Below, one piece after another: positions 15,982 to 25,614 of a DNA stretch of 64,000 nucleotides. The DNA comes from Treponema sp. UBA4267. Its GTDB lineage: Bacteria; Spirochaetota; Spirochaetia; Treponematales; Treponemataceae. The stretch is from the NCBI GenBank assembly GCA_002395155.1, contig DGWD01000042.1, forward strand, positions 150,130 to 214,129, read 5' to 3'. The notes beneath the pieces were generated by a model. That model was not told the DNA's origin, ran no database searches, and saw only the letters and a list, made by a program, of their open reading frames with translations. The position numbers and the translations under genes were made by a program. How positions within the stretch are numbered: position 1 is the stretch's first letter; every line of letters begins with the position of its first letter.

Positions 15982-17691
15982 TTGAGATGGGTATATTTGG
16001 CAAATGCCATAATTTCTTTGGCTTGCTGTATTTATTATCTAGAGACTAACGTTAGAAAAGTAAATCCAAGACATGTATTACTTTTCATTTTCACAAATAT
16101 TGCAAACTATAGTTTTGCTCTTGGAGCCTTTGCAGATAATTTAGAAGGTATATATGTTTCCTTCCAAGTTTATTATTTTGGCTGCGTATTTACAAATATC
16201 ACTTTACTCTTATTAATCATAGAACTTTGTGGATACAAAACAAATTTCTTTATCAGACTTATTTTATTTGCCTATGGTGCTTTAATTGTATACTTGATTG
16301 CCAATGTTAAACATTCCAACCTCTATTACACTTCAATGACTTTTGTTCAAAAGTACGGAATGTCTTCTATGGAACGAACTTACGGGCCTCTTCATAATCT
16401 TCTTATTTTCTTGATTATAGGTGTAACTTCAATTTCCATAACTTATATCTTAATTGCCCTTAAACGAAAAAAAGACATAGCTTTAAGAACTATTAATATT
16501 TTACTCGTAATGTTTTTTATAGGCGTAGTACTTTACTCAGTTCCTAAGATTCTTCACTTTAATATTGAATTTATGCCTTTCTTATTCACAACAATGAACA
16601 TTTTGGCCATCTTACTTTTTAAAAGAGCAGCCCTATATGACCTTTCTTTTAATATCCTAAATGTTTATGAGCGGCATTCCGAATACGGTTATATTGCATT
16701 TGATACAAATAGCCGTTTCCTTGGTTCAAATGAATATGCAAACAATCTTTTCCCATTTCTTCGTGGTTATCGCATAGACAAAAAATTTATAAACAGTGAA
16801 ATAGACCATGAATTTTTCAAAAATGAAATTATTCCATGGGCCGATTCATGGATTAACGGAAATCAGCAGCCTAAACTATATGCTAAAGATGATGTAATAA
16901 ATGAATTCTCTATGCGAAATATTAAACGTAAAAAACAAATAGTTGGATATCTTATTGTAATTAAGGATGTAACCCAACACCAAAAGTATCTTAACCTGAT
17001 TAATAACTACAATTCTAATCTTCAGGAAGAGATTTCCAAAAAAACAATAAAACTAATCGCAATTCAGGATTCCATCATCACAGGTATGGCTACAATGGTT
17101 GAAAGTCGCGATAACTCGACCGGTAACCATATTAAAAGAACCAGTGAATGTATCAAAGTTTTTGTTGATAAACTTAAGTATTCTGATAAATATAAACTCC
17201 TTGATTCAAAATTTTGTAACAATCTTATAAAAGCTGCTCCTATGCATGATTTAGGAAAAATTGCAGTTCGTGATGATGTTTTGAAAAAGCCTGGAAAATT
17301 TACACCTGAAGAATATGAAAATATGAAAATTCACCCTACTGAAGGTGCCAGAATAGTAGCTCAGGTATTAGCAAATGTTGATGATGAAGAATTCAAACAA
17401 GTTGCTGTAAATATTGCTCACTATCACCATGAAAAATGGAATGGAACCGGCTATCCAAATGGATTAAAGGGTGAAGAAATTCCTCTTGAAGCTAGAATTA
17501 TGGCTTTTGCCGATGTATTTGATGCCCTTGTAAGTAAACGTTGCTATAAAGAGGCCTATAACTATGATAAAGCTTTTGAAATTATTCAGAACGATTTAGG
17601 TTCTCATTTTGACCCAGAATTAGGAAAAATTTTCCTTTCTTGCAAACAAGACCTTATAGATTTATACAATAACATGGAATTAAAATACTAA
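15982..17691 (+). CDS. 7TM sensor HD-GYP domain protein (probable c-di-GMP phosphodiesterase)
   Basis: The protein is 569 residues. Seven hydrophobic helices fill residues about 1-215 (histidine-kinase-type 7TM sensor), followed by a PAS-like region (about 220-340), a short coiled coil and an HD-GYP domain from about 365. The metal-binding pair is H422-D423 in MHDLGK; the later HHEKWNGTGYPNGLKGEEIP carries the HH and GYP signature. I chose the TTG start because AGAGGG lies 8 bases upstream and no in-frame ATG fits the first helix. It probably hydrolyses c-di-GMP in response to a membrane signal. Confidence 0.88.
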   Translation: MRWVYLANAIISLACCIYYLETNVRKVNPRHVLLFIFTNIANYSFALGAFADNLEGIYVSFQVYYFGCVFTNITLLLLIIELCGYKTNFFIRLILFAYGALIVYLIANVKHSNLYYTSMTFVQKYGMSSMERTYGPLHNLLIFLIIGVTSISITYILIALKRKKDIALRTINILLVMFFIGVVLYSVPKILHFNIEFMPFLFTTMNILAILLFKRAALYDLSFNILNVYERHSEYGYIAFDTNSRFLGSNEYANNLFPFLRGYRIDKKFINSEIDHEFFKNEIIPWADSWINGNQQPKLYAKDDVINEFSMRNIKRKKQIVGYLIVIKDVTQHQKYLNLINNYNSNLQEEISKKTIKLIAIQDSIITGMATMVESRDNSTGNHIKRTSECIKVFVDKLKYSDKYKLLDSKFCNNLIKAAPMHDLGKIAVRDDVLKKPGKFTPEEYENMKIHPTEGARIVAQVLANVDDEEFKQVAVNIAHYHHEKWNGTGYPNGLKGEEIPLEARIMAFADVFDALVSKRCYKEAYNYDKAFEIIQNDLGSHFDPELGKIFLSCKQDLIDLYNNMELKY

Positions 17692-17724
17692 ACTTTTTCT
17701 TTTTAAATTTGTAGAATACGGTTT

Positions 17725-19089
17725 ATGTCTACAAAATTTGATAAGTTTTTGCATCCAAATTTAACAAATGATAATATTCTCAAAAGCATGCTGGCCTTTG
17801 GTGCACCTATGCTTGTTTCCTACATCTTTCTCCAATTTTACAATACCGTTGACATTGTTGTTGTAGGTCATTTCTTAGGTGAAAAATCCCTCGCCGCAAT
17901 TGCTGCCTGTAGTGCTGTAAACGATCTTCTTATAGGTTTTGGAAATGGCTTTGGAAACGGACTAGGAATTGTTGCAGCCCGTGCCTATGGAGCAAATAAA
18001 GAAGATCGCCTTAAAAAAATTGTTTTAGCATCTTTCTTTATCACTCTGGCTGTAACAATTTTTATTATGATTATAGGACATTTTTGTTTACGTCCAATTT
18101 TAAATCTTCTTGGAACCCCTCATGAAATTATAGATGAAGCTCTTTCATACATCTGGGTTATAGCTATTTTCTGTGGATTTTTATTTGGCTACAATTTGCT
18201 TTCTGGCCTTTTAAGAGCTATTGGCAACTCCATCATGCCTCTGGTTTTCCTCATTTCTTCATCAGTCTTAAATATCTTTCTGGATATACTTTTAATTGTA
18301 GTTTTCCACATGGGAGTGCAGGGAACCGCCATTGCAACCATAATTGCCCAGGGAATAAGTGCGGTTTTATGTTTTATCTACATTCTAAAAAAATGCAAAA
18401 TTCTTATTCCTAATAAAAAAAGTTTTCAAGCCGACATTACCATTTACAGAGACCTGCTTGGACAAGGCCTTTCTATGGCTCTTATGAGTTCTCTTGTAAA
18501 TTCAGGAACTGTAATTTTACAAAAGGCCATCAATACTTTTGGAACCTTTATTATGGCAGGTCATATTTCCGCCAGAAAGATTTTTATTTTTACAAATATT
18601 CCTCTTTTCACCTTGGGAATGATTTCTTCTACCTTTGTTTCACAAAACTACGGCGCTCACAAAATTGACAGAATTAAAAAAGGACTTAAACTTCTCTTTT
18701 TGATGAGCACCATATGGGGACTTTTGTGTACAGTAACTATTCCTTTCTTCGCTAAAAATCTTATTTCTTTAATAAGTGGTTCAACTACCCCAGAAACCAT
18801 AAATTACGGAGCAAAATATATTTCATTTGCCATGCCTTTCTACCCCGTTCTAGGTATACTCCTTGTAAGTAGAAATTCACTACAGGGACTAGGCAGTAAA
18901 GTTTTACCTCTAGTTTCAAGCATAATCGAATTAATTGGAAAAATTATTTTCACAAGCTTAATCATTCCACTTATGGGTAACTGGGGAATTATAATGTGCG
19001 AACCAATTATCTGGGTAGTTATGACAATCCAGCTTCTTTTGGTTTTACTTCGTCATCCTCTTTTACGGGAAAACAATCTAAATAAATAA
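17725..19089 (+). CDS. MATE-family efflux transporter
   Basis: The protein is 454 residues with 12 predicted helices. The N-terminal motif MLAFGAPMLVSYIFLQFYNT with DIVVVGHFLG is typical of the DinF/NorM-like MATE group. It follows the HD-GYP gene by 33 bases and may share its transcript. Its last 12 bases overlap the convergent HAD gene. It differs from the other two MATE proteins of the window, so this is not a recent duplication. Confidence 0.9.
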   Translation: MSTKFDKFLHPNLTNDNILKSMLAFGAPMLVSYIFLQFYNTVDIVVVGHFLGEKSLAAIAACSAVNDLLIGFGNGFGNGLGIVAARAYGANKEDRLKKIVLASFFITLAVTIFIMIIGHFCLRPILNLLGTPHEIIDEALSYIWVIAIFCGFLFGYNLLSGLLRAIGNSIMPLVFLISSSVLNIFLDILLIVVFHMGVQGTAIATIIAQGISAVLCFIYILKKCKILIPNKKSFQADITIYRDLLGQGLSMALMSSLVNSGTVILQKAINTFGTFIMAGHISARKIFIFTNIPLFTLGMISSTFVSQNYGAHKIDRIKKGLKLLFLMSTIWGLLCTVTIPFFAKNLISLISGSTTPETINYGAKYISFAMPFYPVLGILLVSRNSLQGLGSKVLPLVSSIIELIGKIIFTSLIIPLMGNWGIIMCEPIIWVVMTIQLLLVLLRHPLLRENNLNK

Positions 19090-19848
19090 ATTTTTTTCAA
19101 TCCAGGTGGCAGGGCCATCTTGGTCGCAGGAATCGCAAACAAAATCGGCAATTTTTTTTACCTGAGGAATTGCATTTCCAACCGCAATTCCTGTGCCACA
19201 CAATTTAAGCATTCCAATATCACTAAAATCATCTCCAAATGCAGCCATTTTTTCCACAGGAATTTTAAGATACTGACTTAAAAAACTTATTGCATTTTCT
19301 TTAGTGGCCGATTTTGGTGAAAATTTATACCAGGGAATATCCGAAAAAGGCATGCATACACAATTTTCAATTCCATAAGCAAGCTTTTTTGCAACTTCTT
19401 CATCACTAGTCTGGACACAAATTTTTAAAACTTCCTGCTTAAAATCCTTAAAATCATCAAAAGGAGCATCAGGACCATATTGTTCAGTTTTATCTTCCCT
19501 ACGATTCCAATAAAGTGTATTCAAAGTATCACACGTTATTTCAACTTTAGGACCACAAAAACTATAAGCCCTATCAAAGATTTTCTGGCTTTCTTCTAGA
19601 GAAAAAGACACAGTTTTTATTAAATTATTATGATAATAGATTGAGGCACCGGCATTACAAATAACTAAATCTGGACCTACCTGATTTATAAGCTGCCCAA
19701 TATTTGTATTTCCACGACTAGTCGAAAAACCAATCAAAATTCCTTTTTCCCGACATCTTTTTAAAACTGATAAAGTATAAGATGAAATAGTTTTATCACT
19801 GCGTAAAAGAGTAAAATCTAAATCAAAAAGTAATAACTGATAATCCAT
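19078..19848 (-). CDS. HAD-superfamily hydrolase, Cof type
   Basis: The protein is 256 residues. Motif I is LFDLDFTLLRSD (catalytic Asp pair, with Phe in place of the usual Gly), motif II SFSTSRG-like (GFSTSRG), then Lys in KFSPK and motif IV AFGDDFSDIGML. The C2 cap is about residues 80-180. A sugar or cofactor phosphatase is likely. It is upstream of nudC-like sequence in no obvious operon. Confidence 0.83.
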   Translation of the reverse strand: MDYQLLLFDLDFTLLRSDKTISSYTLSVLKRCREKGILIGFSTSRGNTNIGQLINQVGPDLVICNAGASIYYHNNLIKTVSFSLEESQKIFDRAYSFCGPKVEITCDTLNTLYWNRREDKTEQYGPDAPFDDFKDFKQEVLKICVQTSDEEVAKKLAYGIENCVCMPFSDIPWYKFSPKSATKENAISFLSQYLKIPVEKMAAFGDDFSDIGMLKLCGTGIAVGNAIPQVKKIADFVCDSCDQDGPATWIEKNLFI

Positions 19849-19880
19849 AAGTACTCTATCAAAAAAACAAAAACTACAAA

Positions 19881-20651
19881 TTATATAAGTCCATTTATTA
19901 ATCTATAAGCAATGGAACCTTCACCAGGTAGTTTTACAGGACAATTTTTAAGATCAAACCACTGGGCGTCTGCTAGTTCTTCCCTTTGAATATTTATATC
20001 ACCGCTTTCATATTCAGCAGTAAAACCCAACATCAATTGTTCAGGGAAAGGCCAACTTTGACTGCCCCTATAAGTGATATTTTTTACCTTCAGACCTGTT
20101 TCTTCCAGCACTTCACGTGCAACCGCGTGTTCTGCAGATTCCCCTGCCTCTATATAACCTGCCACCAAGGCATAAAAATCTTGATTAGGGTTTGCCGATT
20201 TTGCCAGAAGAACCTTATCACCTTTCATTATCTTTACAATAATACAAGGATTTATTCTTGGAAAAACCAGGTTACCACATTTTGGGCATTGTCTTGCCGT
20301 CAAAGTCTTATGATTTTCAAAAAGACCACCACAAACTCCACAATACTTTGTAGATTTTCGCCAATTAACCAAAGCCTTGGCCCTAAAAGCCATAAAATTT
20401 TCCTCTTCGGAATGTCTGGCAAAATACTGACGTAGATAGCACAAAACAAATCCTTCAGGAATATTATCAGCAGATTTTAATTCCAAAACCCTTAATCCGA
20501 AGTTTTTTTCTTCAAAATAATCAGAAAAAGTATTTAAACTCTTTATTTTTTCTAAATCTGCTAAATCAGGCAGACTTCCATCAGCCTTTAAAACCAAATT
20601 TTTTTCAAAAATAATAAAACTCTTCATAAAATTTAATAAATTATACCTCAT
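19881..20651 (-). CDS. nudC: NAD(H) pyrophosphatase NudC
   Basis: The protein is 256 residues. The zinc ribbon CGVCGG-x13-CPKCGN (about residues 105-125) is followed by the Nudix box GYIEAGESAEHAVAREVLEE plus TGL, and then SQSWPFPEQLMLGF, the SQPWPFPxS-like motif that marks NADH/NAD-capped RNA hydrolases. Family length is about 255-280. The ATG at 20651 is used; ATG 20627 is an alternative because neither has a strong ribosome site. Confidence 0.9.
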   Translation of the reverse strand: MRYNLLNFMKSFIIFEKNLVLKADGSLPDLADLEKIKSLNTFSDYFEEKNFGLRVLELKSADNIPEGFVLCYLRQYFARHSEEENFMAFRAKALVNWRKSTKYCGVCGGLFENHKTLTARQCPKCGNLVFPRINPCIIVKIMKGDKVLLAKSANPNQDFYALVAGYIEAGESAEHAVAREVLEETGLKVKNITYRGSQSWPFPEQLMLGFTAEYESGDINIQREELADAQWFDLKNCPVKLPGEGSIAYRLINGLI

Positions 20652-20691
20652 AACGATTAATTATCTCAATTTATTTTGCTAAAATTAAAAT

Positions 20692-22134
20692 ATGAAAACT
20701 TGTAAAAAGCTAAATCGTCCTTTTTTTCATTTTTCTACACCAAAAGGCTGGTGCAACGACCCAAATGGATTTTCTTTTTTCAAAAACAAAGTTCATCTCT
20801 TTTATCAATATAATCCTAAAGACACAAAATGGGGGCCAATGCACTGGGGACACGTAACTTCAAAAGATATGCTCCACTGGAAAAACCTTCCAATTGCACT
20901 CAAACCTAAAGATAAATTTGATAACGGGGGGTGTTTTTCTGGTAGTGCTATTGATGATGATGGAAAACACGTCATTCTTTATACAGGTGTTCAAACTATT
21001 CATGATAATACCGGTTTACAACAACAATGTCTTGCAATTGGAAACGGCCGAACATATATCAAATATAAAAATAATCCCGTAATCACTGCAAAAAACATTC
21101 CTTTTGAATTTGATAAAACCAATTTCCGAGATCCAAAACTTTTTAAGAAAAACGGCATTTATTACGCAGTATGTATGCTCGTTAATGCAAACGGACTAAG
21201 CAGCCTGGTAGGACTAAAATCTCATAATCTAAAAGATTGGGACTACCTGAATGTTATAGATTACAGCAAGGATGATAAAAGTACACTCTGGGAGTGCCCA
21301 GATTTTTTTACTCTGGACGGAAAAGACCTTATTTTAATTTCTGCAAAAGACATGAAGGCCGATCCCGAATTAAATTTTTTTAAAGGCGACAATAACCTTT
21401 ATATAACAGGAAACTTAGATTCCTCTTTCGTTTTTCATAGAGAAGCAAGAAGCGAAAATAATTTTACAGCCGCACCAATTGATTACGGAATAGATTTTTA
21501 CGCTCAACAAACATGCCTTCTGCCAGACGGCCGACGAATCTTAATAGCATGGATGCAAAACTGGGAAAGCTTTATAACCCCCCGCTATTTTAAATGGACA
21601 GGAATGATGACACTTCCTAGAGAACTACATCTTGTAGAAAACCGTTTAATTCAAAAACCTATAAAAGAATATCAAAACCTTAAAAAGTCCCCATTACAAG
21701 GAAAGCTTTCAAATTGCGAATTCAAACTCCTTGATGATAAAAGTCGTCGTTGCTTTGAACTAGAAATATACATTCCAAAAAAACAACTGGAAGAAAAAGG
21801 ATTCCAGGAAATTAGTCTAAACATTTCATCCGTAAATAAAGAATATGTAAATCTTAGCCTAAATATTTCCCAAATGACGCTTTTTTTTGATAGAAGTCAT
21901 ACAAACCATGGGGGACAGACCCCTAGTCGTTCCTGCAAAATCCCAAAACTTTTGCCTTTAGAAAATGACCAGCTGACACTCCATATTATTGCAGATTGTT
22001 TTTCTCTTGAAACCTACCTTAATCAAGGAGAATTCTGGTTTACCAACGCCTATTTTATGGACAGTCCATTTTCAAAAATTTCATTGGAATCTAACCTGCA
22101 GACTCCAATCAACTTTAGTTTTTACAAGCTTTAA
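20692..22134 (+). CDS. GH32 beta-fructosidase (invertase / sucrose-6-phosphate hydrolase)
   Basis: The protein is 480 residues with no signal peptide, so cytoplasmic. GH32 motifs are in order: WCNDPNG with nucleophile Asp23, FRDPK with transition-state stabiliser Asp147, and ECPD with acid/base Glu201. A five-bladed propeller is followed by a C-terminal beta-sandwich (about 350-480). It hydrolyses sucrose, sucrose-6-phosphate or short fructans. No sugar transporter is adjacent. A 13-bp repeat copy at 21911 encodes GGQTP in a loop of the C-terminal domain. Confidence 0.92.
   Translation: MKTCKKLNRPFFHFSTPKGWCNDPNGFSFFKNKVHLFYQYNPKDTKWGPMHWGHVTSKDMLHWKNLPIALKPKDKFDNGGCFSGSAIDDDGKHVILYTGVQTIHDNTGLQQQCLAIGNGRTYIKYKNNPVITAKNIPFEFDKTNFRDPKLFKKNGIYYAVCMLVNANGLSSLVGLKSHNLKDWDYLNVIDYSKDDKSTLWECPDFFTLDGKDLILISAKDMKADPELNFFKGDNNLYITGNLDSSFVFHREARSENNFTAAPIDYGIDFYAQQTCLLPDGRRILIAWMQNWESFITPRYFKWTGMMTLPRELHLVENRLIQKPIKEYQNLKKSPLQGKLSNCEFKLLDDKSRRCFELEIYIPKKQLEEKGFQEISLNISSVNKEYVNLSLNISQMTLFFDRSHTNHGGQTPSRSCKIPKLLPLENDQLTLHIIADCFSLETYLNQGEFWFTNAYFMDSPFSKISLESNLQTPINFSFYKL
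21911..21923 (+). repeat. 13-bp repeat inside the GH32 gene
   Basis: Exact copy, coding-strand orientation, encodes GGQTP. Confidence 0.9.
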
Positions 22135-22146
22135 GCTAAACTGATA

Positions 22147-22503
22147 ATGATGAAAGTCTTAAAAGTACTCCGTCCACTTGATCCAATAATCTTTACCTTA
22201 ATTTTATTTTTGGCCATTTTTTTAATAAAAAATTCTCTTTCACAAAAAAGTAACAAAGTTCTTGTTAAAGCAAACGGAAAAAACTACGAGTATACACTTG
22301 ATCAAGAAGGAATCTTCCAGGTTGAAGGAGCACTTGGCTACACTACATTCGAAATCAAAAATCATGCTGTTCGCATTATAGATTCCCCTTGTCCAAATAA
22401 AAATTGCGTTCATCAGGGATGGGCAAGTCCCCTTGTATGTCTGCCAAACAAAGTTATAATCACAATAGAAAATTACGGAGAGTTCGATGCAATTTCAGAA
22501 TAA
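22147..22503 (+). CDS. NusG domain II-containing protein
   Basis: The protein is 118 residues with one N-terminal membrane anchor (about residues 13-30) followed by a small beta domain. It carries SPCPNKNCVHQGW, then LVCLPNKVIITI, the Cys-rich pattern of the NusG-II (DUF1312-like) family. Such genes are usually next to Gx-transporter and electron-transport genes, as here. It overlaps the next gene by 17 bases, so the two are coupled. The function of the family is unproven. Confidence 0.82.
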   Translation: MMKVLKVLRPLDPIIFTLILFLAIFLIKNSLSQKSNKVLVKANGKNYEYTLDQEGIFQVEGALGYTTFEIKNHAVRIIDSPCPNKNCVHQGWASPLVCLPNKVIITIENYGEFDAISE

Positions 22504-23467
22504 AAACAAAATTGCCTATTTAGGTGCATTAACTCTACTTTTCTCCTATGCCGAAATACTTCTTCCAAGATTTACACCTTTTTTCCGCATTGGTCTTGGA
22601 AATATTGCAATTCTTTTAGCCTTTGACCTAAATCCTCTATCATTTATGCTCCTGACCCTTATAAAAGCTTTTGCCTCATCACTTATGGCTGGAACCCTCT
22701 TTTCTCCTTTTTTTTTAATATCTCTAGGCCAATCTTTTTTTAGCGGAATGATGATGTACCTGCTAGCCAGATTAAATCGCAAGTGCAAAAATAAACTTTT
22801 TAGCCTCTACGGAATTTCTATTTTGGGTTCGGCTGTAAGTGCATTAATTCAGATATTTTTAAGCACCCTCTACCTTGGAAAAGGAACCTACTCCCTTTTG
22901 GGACCAATGCTACTCTTCAGTCTATTTAGCGGAATAATAACAGCATTTTTCAGCCTTATTTTACACATACCAGAACAAGCTCCAAACCTTATCCGCAAAG
23001 AAAGTGTAGAAAAAAAACAACCAGTACTTTTATTAGCTCTTTTAATTTTATCAGCTTCAGCCGCTATTTTTATGATAAAGAATTTAATCATCCTGAGCCA
23101 AGCCCTTATACTCGCCCTAATTTTGCAATTAATTTCGGGTCGTAAAATTTATATTTTTCCTCATATCAGCCTTTGGATTTTTGTAGTAATTTCGTCACTT
23201 TTTATACCAAATGGAGAAGTTTTAATAAAAATCGGTACTTTCTCCATCACAAAAGGCTCACTTCTTATAGGAATTACAAAAGCCCTAAAACTCTCTATTG
23301 TTTCAGCTCTAAGCCAATGTGCCGCTAGTTTAAAACCAAGAGGGGACAGACCCCTAGCTTTAGTCCTAGCCTACTTTACAGCCCTAAGCAATCTCTTCCG
23401 CTCAAGTCAGGGAAACTTCATTCAAAAATTAAAAACCACTTTACAAGCCCAAAACCTGACAGAATAA
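22487..23467 (+). CDS. Gx-transporter family protein with EcfT-like C-terminal part
   Basis: The protein is 326 residues. Residues about 1-165 (GALTLLFSYAEILLPRFTPF, then GLGNIAILLAF and SLGQSFFSGMMMY) match the Gx transporter family, formerly called heptaprenyl diphosphate synthase component I. After a polar linker (about 168-180), the rest has more helices ending with LKLSIVSALSQCAASL and an Arg-rich PRGDRP. That resembles the coupling region of ECF T-components. It could be a fusion of S- and T-like parts. A 13-bp repeat copy encodes RGDRP. Confidence 0.7.
   Translation: MQFQNKNKIAYLGALTLLFSYAEILLPRFTPFFRIGLGNIAILLAFDLNPLSFMLLTLIKAFASSLMAGTLFSPFFLISLGQSFFSGMMMYLLARLNRKCKNKLFSLYGISILGSAVSALIQIFLSTLYLGKGTYSLLGPMLLFSLFSGIITAFFSLILHIPEQAPNLIRKESVEKKQPVLLLALLILSASAAIFMIKNLIILSQALILALILQLISGRKIYIFPHISLWIFVVISSLFIPNGEVLIKIGTFSITKGSLLIGITKALKLSIVSALSQCAASLKPRGDRPLALVLAYFTALSNLFRSSQGNFIQKLKTTLQAQNLTE
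23342..23354 (+). repeat. 13-bp repeat inside the Gx-transporter gene
   Basis: Exact copy, coding-strand orientation, encodes RGDRP. Confidence 0.9.
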
Positions 23468-23540
23468 ATCCTAAAATAAGAGAATCACATTATATTTTTC
23501 TTTCTCAAATATTCTAGAATGAAACTAAGAGGAATATTTT

Positions 23541-25562
23541 ATGATTTATTACGTTAATGTTGCCGCTCCTGCGGGTGGTAATGGTTCAAAAGAGAAACCT
23601 TTTAATAAAATTCAGAATGCTGCAGATCTTGCACAGGCTGGTGATGAAGTAATCGTTGCTCCTGGTATTTACCGCGAAGCAGTTAATCCAAAAAATGCTG
23701 GAAAACCTGGTAAACCAATTATATACCGTTCCGAAAAAATGCTAGCAGCCCATATCACAGGTGCAGAACCAGCAAAAAAATGGGAAAAAATTGATGGTAA
23801 TGTTTATTTTACACGTATACCAAATGCAATTTTTGGAGATTTTAATCCATACACAACTCTTGTAAGTGGTGACTGGTTTATTGCCTATATGACCGCCCAT
23901 CTTGGAGATATTTTCTTAAACGGAAAATCAATGTATGAAGTAAAAACTCTAGATGAAGTTAAAAATCCAAAAATTTACAACTTATCTTGGGATCCAGAGT
24001 TCACCCTTTATACCTGGTATACAGAACAGGATCAGGCCAAAAACGAAACTCTTATTTATGCAAACTTCCAGGGGACAGACCCCAACAAAGCTGATGTAGA
24101 ATACACTGTTCGCAAAAATTGTTTCTATCCAGAAGCAGAAGGAATTGGCTATATCAACTTATGCGGATTTAAGGTTTCTAAGGCAGCAAGTCAGTGGGCA
24201 CCTCCAACCGCCTACCAGGAAGGAATGATTGGTCCACACTGGTCAAAAGGATGGATTATTGAAGATTGCGAGGTATTCGAAGCAAAATGTTCAGGAATTT
24301 CTTTAGGAAAATACAAGCAGCCTGAAAACGACAATAAATGGCTAAAATGGAAATATAAGGATGGAACTCAAACCGAACGCGATTGTATTTGTCAGGCACA
24401 ACTTGAAGGCTGGGACAAGGCAAATATTGGTTCCCACATCATCCGCCGCTGTAACATTCATGACTGTGGACAGACTGGAATTGTTGGCCATTTGGGAGGC
24501 GTTTTCTCTATCATTGAAGATAACCATATTCATCATATCAACAATAAACAAAATCTTGCTGGTGCAGAAATTGGTGGAATTAAAATGCATGCCGCAATCG
24601 ATGTAATTTACCGTCGAAATCATATTCACCACTGTACAAGAGGAATGTGGTTAGACTGGCAGGCACAGGGAACTCGTGTAACCCAAAACTTCTTCCACGA
24701 TAACTGTTTACCTTTTGATCATCTTATGACAAAAGAAGCTGTTGGTAATGCCGGAGAAGATTTATTTATTGAAGTTTCACACGGACCAACCCTCTTAGAC
24801 AACAATATTTTCCTTTCAGACCGAGCTGTAAAACTTGCTACCCAGGGTGTTGCAATGGTTCACAATCTTGTTGCAGGAAGTCTTGCTGCAGTTGGTTGTG
24901 GTGTTGATAATGGATCTCTGTCCCGCATATCACCTCGTTATACCCCTTATCACCTTCCACATCAAACCCAAGTTGCAGGTTTTATGACAATTCTTCATGG
25001 CGACTGTAAATTCTACAACAATATCTTTATTCAACAACCAATGAGAGAAATGCTCAAAAAAAATATGGAAGAATGTAATAATTTTGCCTGGGATGACGCC
25101 AACGTAAAAGCAGGAACTTTCAAATACAATAAATATCCAACTTTTGAAGAATGGGATAAATTATTTGAAGGCTACTGTGGAATGGGTTCAGCCCCTAGTG
25201 ACCGCTACTATACAGAACTTCCTGTTTGGGCTGGTGGAAATTTCTACTTCAATGGTGCTTTACCAATGGATAAAGAAAAAGATGCTGTAGTTGATTCTAA
25301 AAACAAAGTAGAAATTAAATATACCGAAATTGAAGGAAGACCAGCTATTAAAACAAATCTTTACGACTTCTTGCCAGATGCAAAATTAAATATCCTCAAA
25401 ACAGATGATATTGCAATGGCCTTTGAACCTGAAGAAAAATACGAAAACCCAGATGGTTCAGCTATTGTTTTTGATACTGACCTTATGGGTCTTAAACGCC
25501 TTTCAACAGCTTTACCAGGTCCATTCGTAGATAAAACAGAAGTTCAAAAACCTTTATTCTAA
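23541..25562 (+). CDS. GH120 beta-xylosidase (right-handed beta-helix)
   Basis: The protein is 673 residues with no signal peptide, so cytoplasmic. The N-terminus YYVNVAAPAGGNGSKEKPF is a DUF1565-like start of a parallel beta-helix. The landmarks FGDFNPYTT, HLGDIFLNGKSMYEV, CFYPEAEGIGYI, APPTAYQEGMIGPHWSKGW and HIIRRCNIHDCGQTGIVGHL align by eye with XylC of Thermoanaerobacterium, founder of GH120. The family catalytic pair is present: Asp372 in WLDWQAQGTR and Glu411 in IEVSHGP. It probably releases xylose from imported xylo-oligosaccharides. ATG is preceded by AGAGGA. Confidence 0.85.
   Translation: MIYYVNVAAPAGGNGSKEKPFNKIQNAADLAQAGDEVIVAPGIYREAVNPKNAGKPGKPIIYRSEKMLAAHITGAEPAKKWEKIDGNVYFTRIPNAIFGDFNPYTTLVSGDWFIAYMTAHLGDIFLNGKSMYEVKTLDEVKNPKIYNLSWDPEFTLYTWYTEQDQAKNETLIYANFQGTDPNKADVEYTVRKNCFYPEAEGIGYINLCGFKVSKAASQWAPPTAYQEGMIGPHWSKGWIIEDCEVFEAKCSGISLGKYKQPENDNKWLKWKYKDGTQTERDCICQAQLEGWDKANIGSHIIRRCNIHDCGQTGIVGHLGGVFSIIEDNHIHHINNKQNLAGAEIGGIKMHAAIDVIYRRNHIHHCTRGMWLDWQAQGTRVTQNFFHDNCLPFDHLMTKEAVGNAGEDLFIEVSHGPTLLDNNIFLSDRAVKLATQGVAMVHNLVAGSLAAVGCGVDNGSLSRISPRYTPYHLPHQTQVAGFMTILHGDCKFYNNIFIQQPMREMLKKNMEECNNFAWDDANVKAGTFKYNKYPTFEEWDKLFEGYCGMGSAPSDRYYTELPVWAGGNFYFNGALPMDKEKDAVVDSKNKVEIKYTEIEGRPAIKTNLYDFLPDAKLNILKTDDIAMAFEPEEKYENPDGSAIVFDTDLMGLKRLSTALPGPFVDKTEVQKPLF
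24071..24083 (+). repeat. 13-bp repeat inside the GH120 gene
   Basis: Exact copy, coding-strand orientation, encodes GTDP where XylC has GADP. Confidence 0.9.
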
Positions 25563-25580
25563 TTTGTTCTATTCTTAACT

Positions 25581-25614
25581 AAAAAGGAGAGGGGACAGAC
25601 CCCTCTCCTTTTTC
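25581..25614. terminator. Bidirectional terminator built around a 13-bp repeat copy
   Basis: Perfect hairpin with arms AAAAAGGAGAGGGG and CCCCTCTCCTTTTT around an ACAGA loop. The loop and inner stem are the GGGGACAGACCCC repeat (25591-25603). Lies between convergent GH120 and M16 genes. Confidence 0.88.
25591..25603 (+). repeat. 13-bp repeat inside a terminator
   Basis: Exact copy forming the top of the GH120 terminator stem-loop. Confidence 0.9.

Noticed and set aside
12946..19089. Recent duplication of MATE transporter genes
   Set aside because: The three MATE proteins (13027, 17725, 34323) belong to clearly different subgroups and share little outside family motifs.
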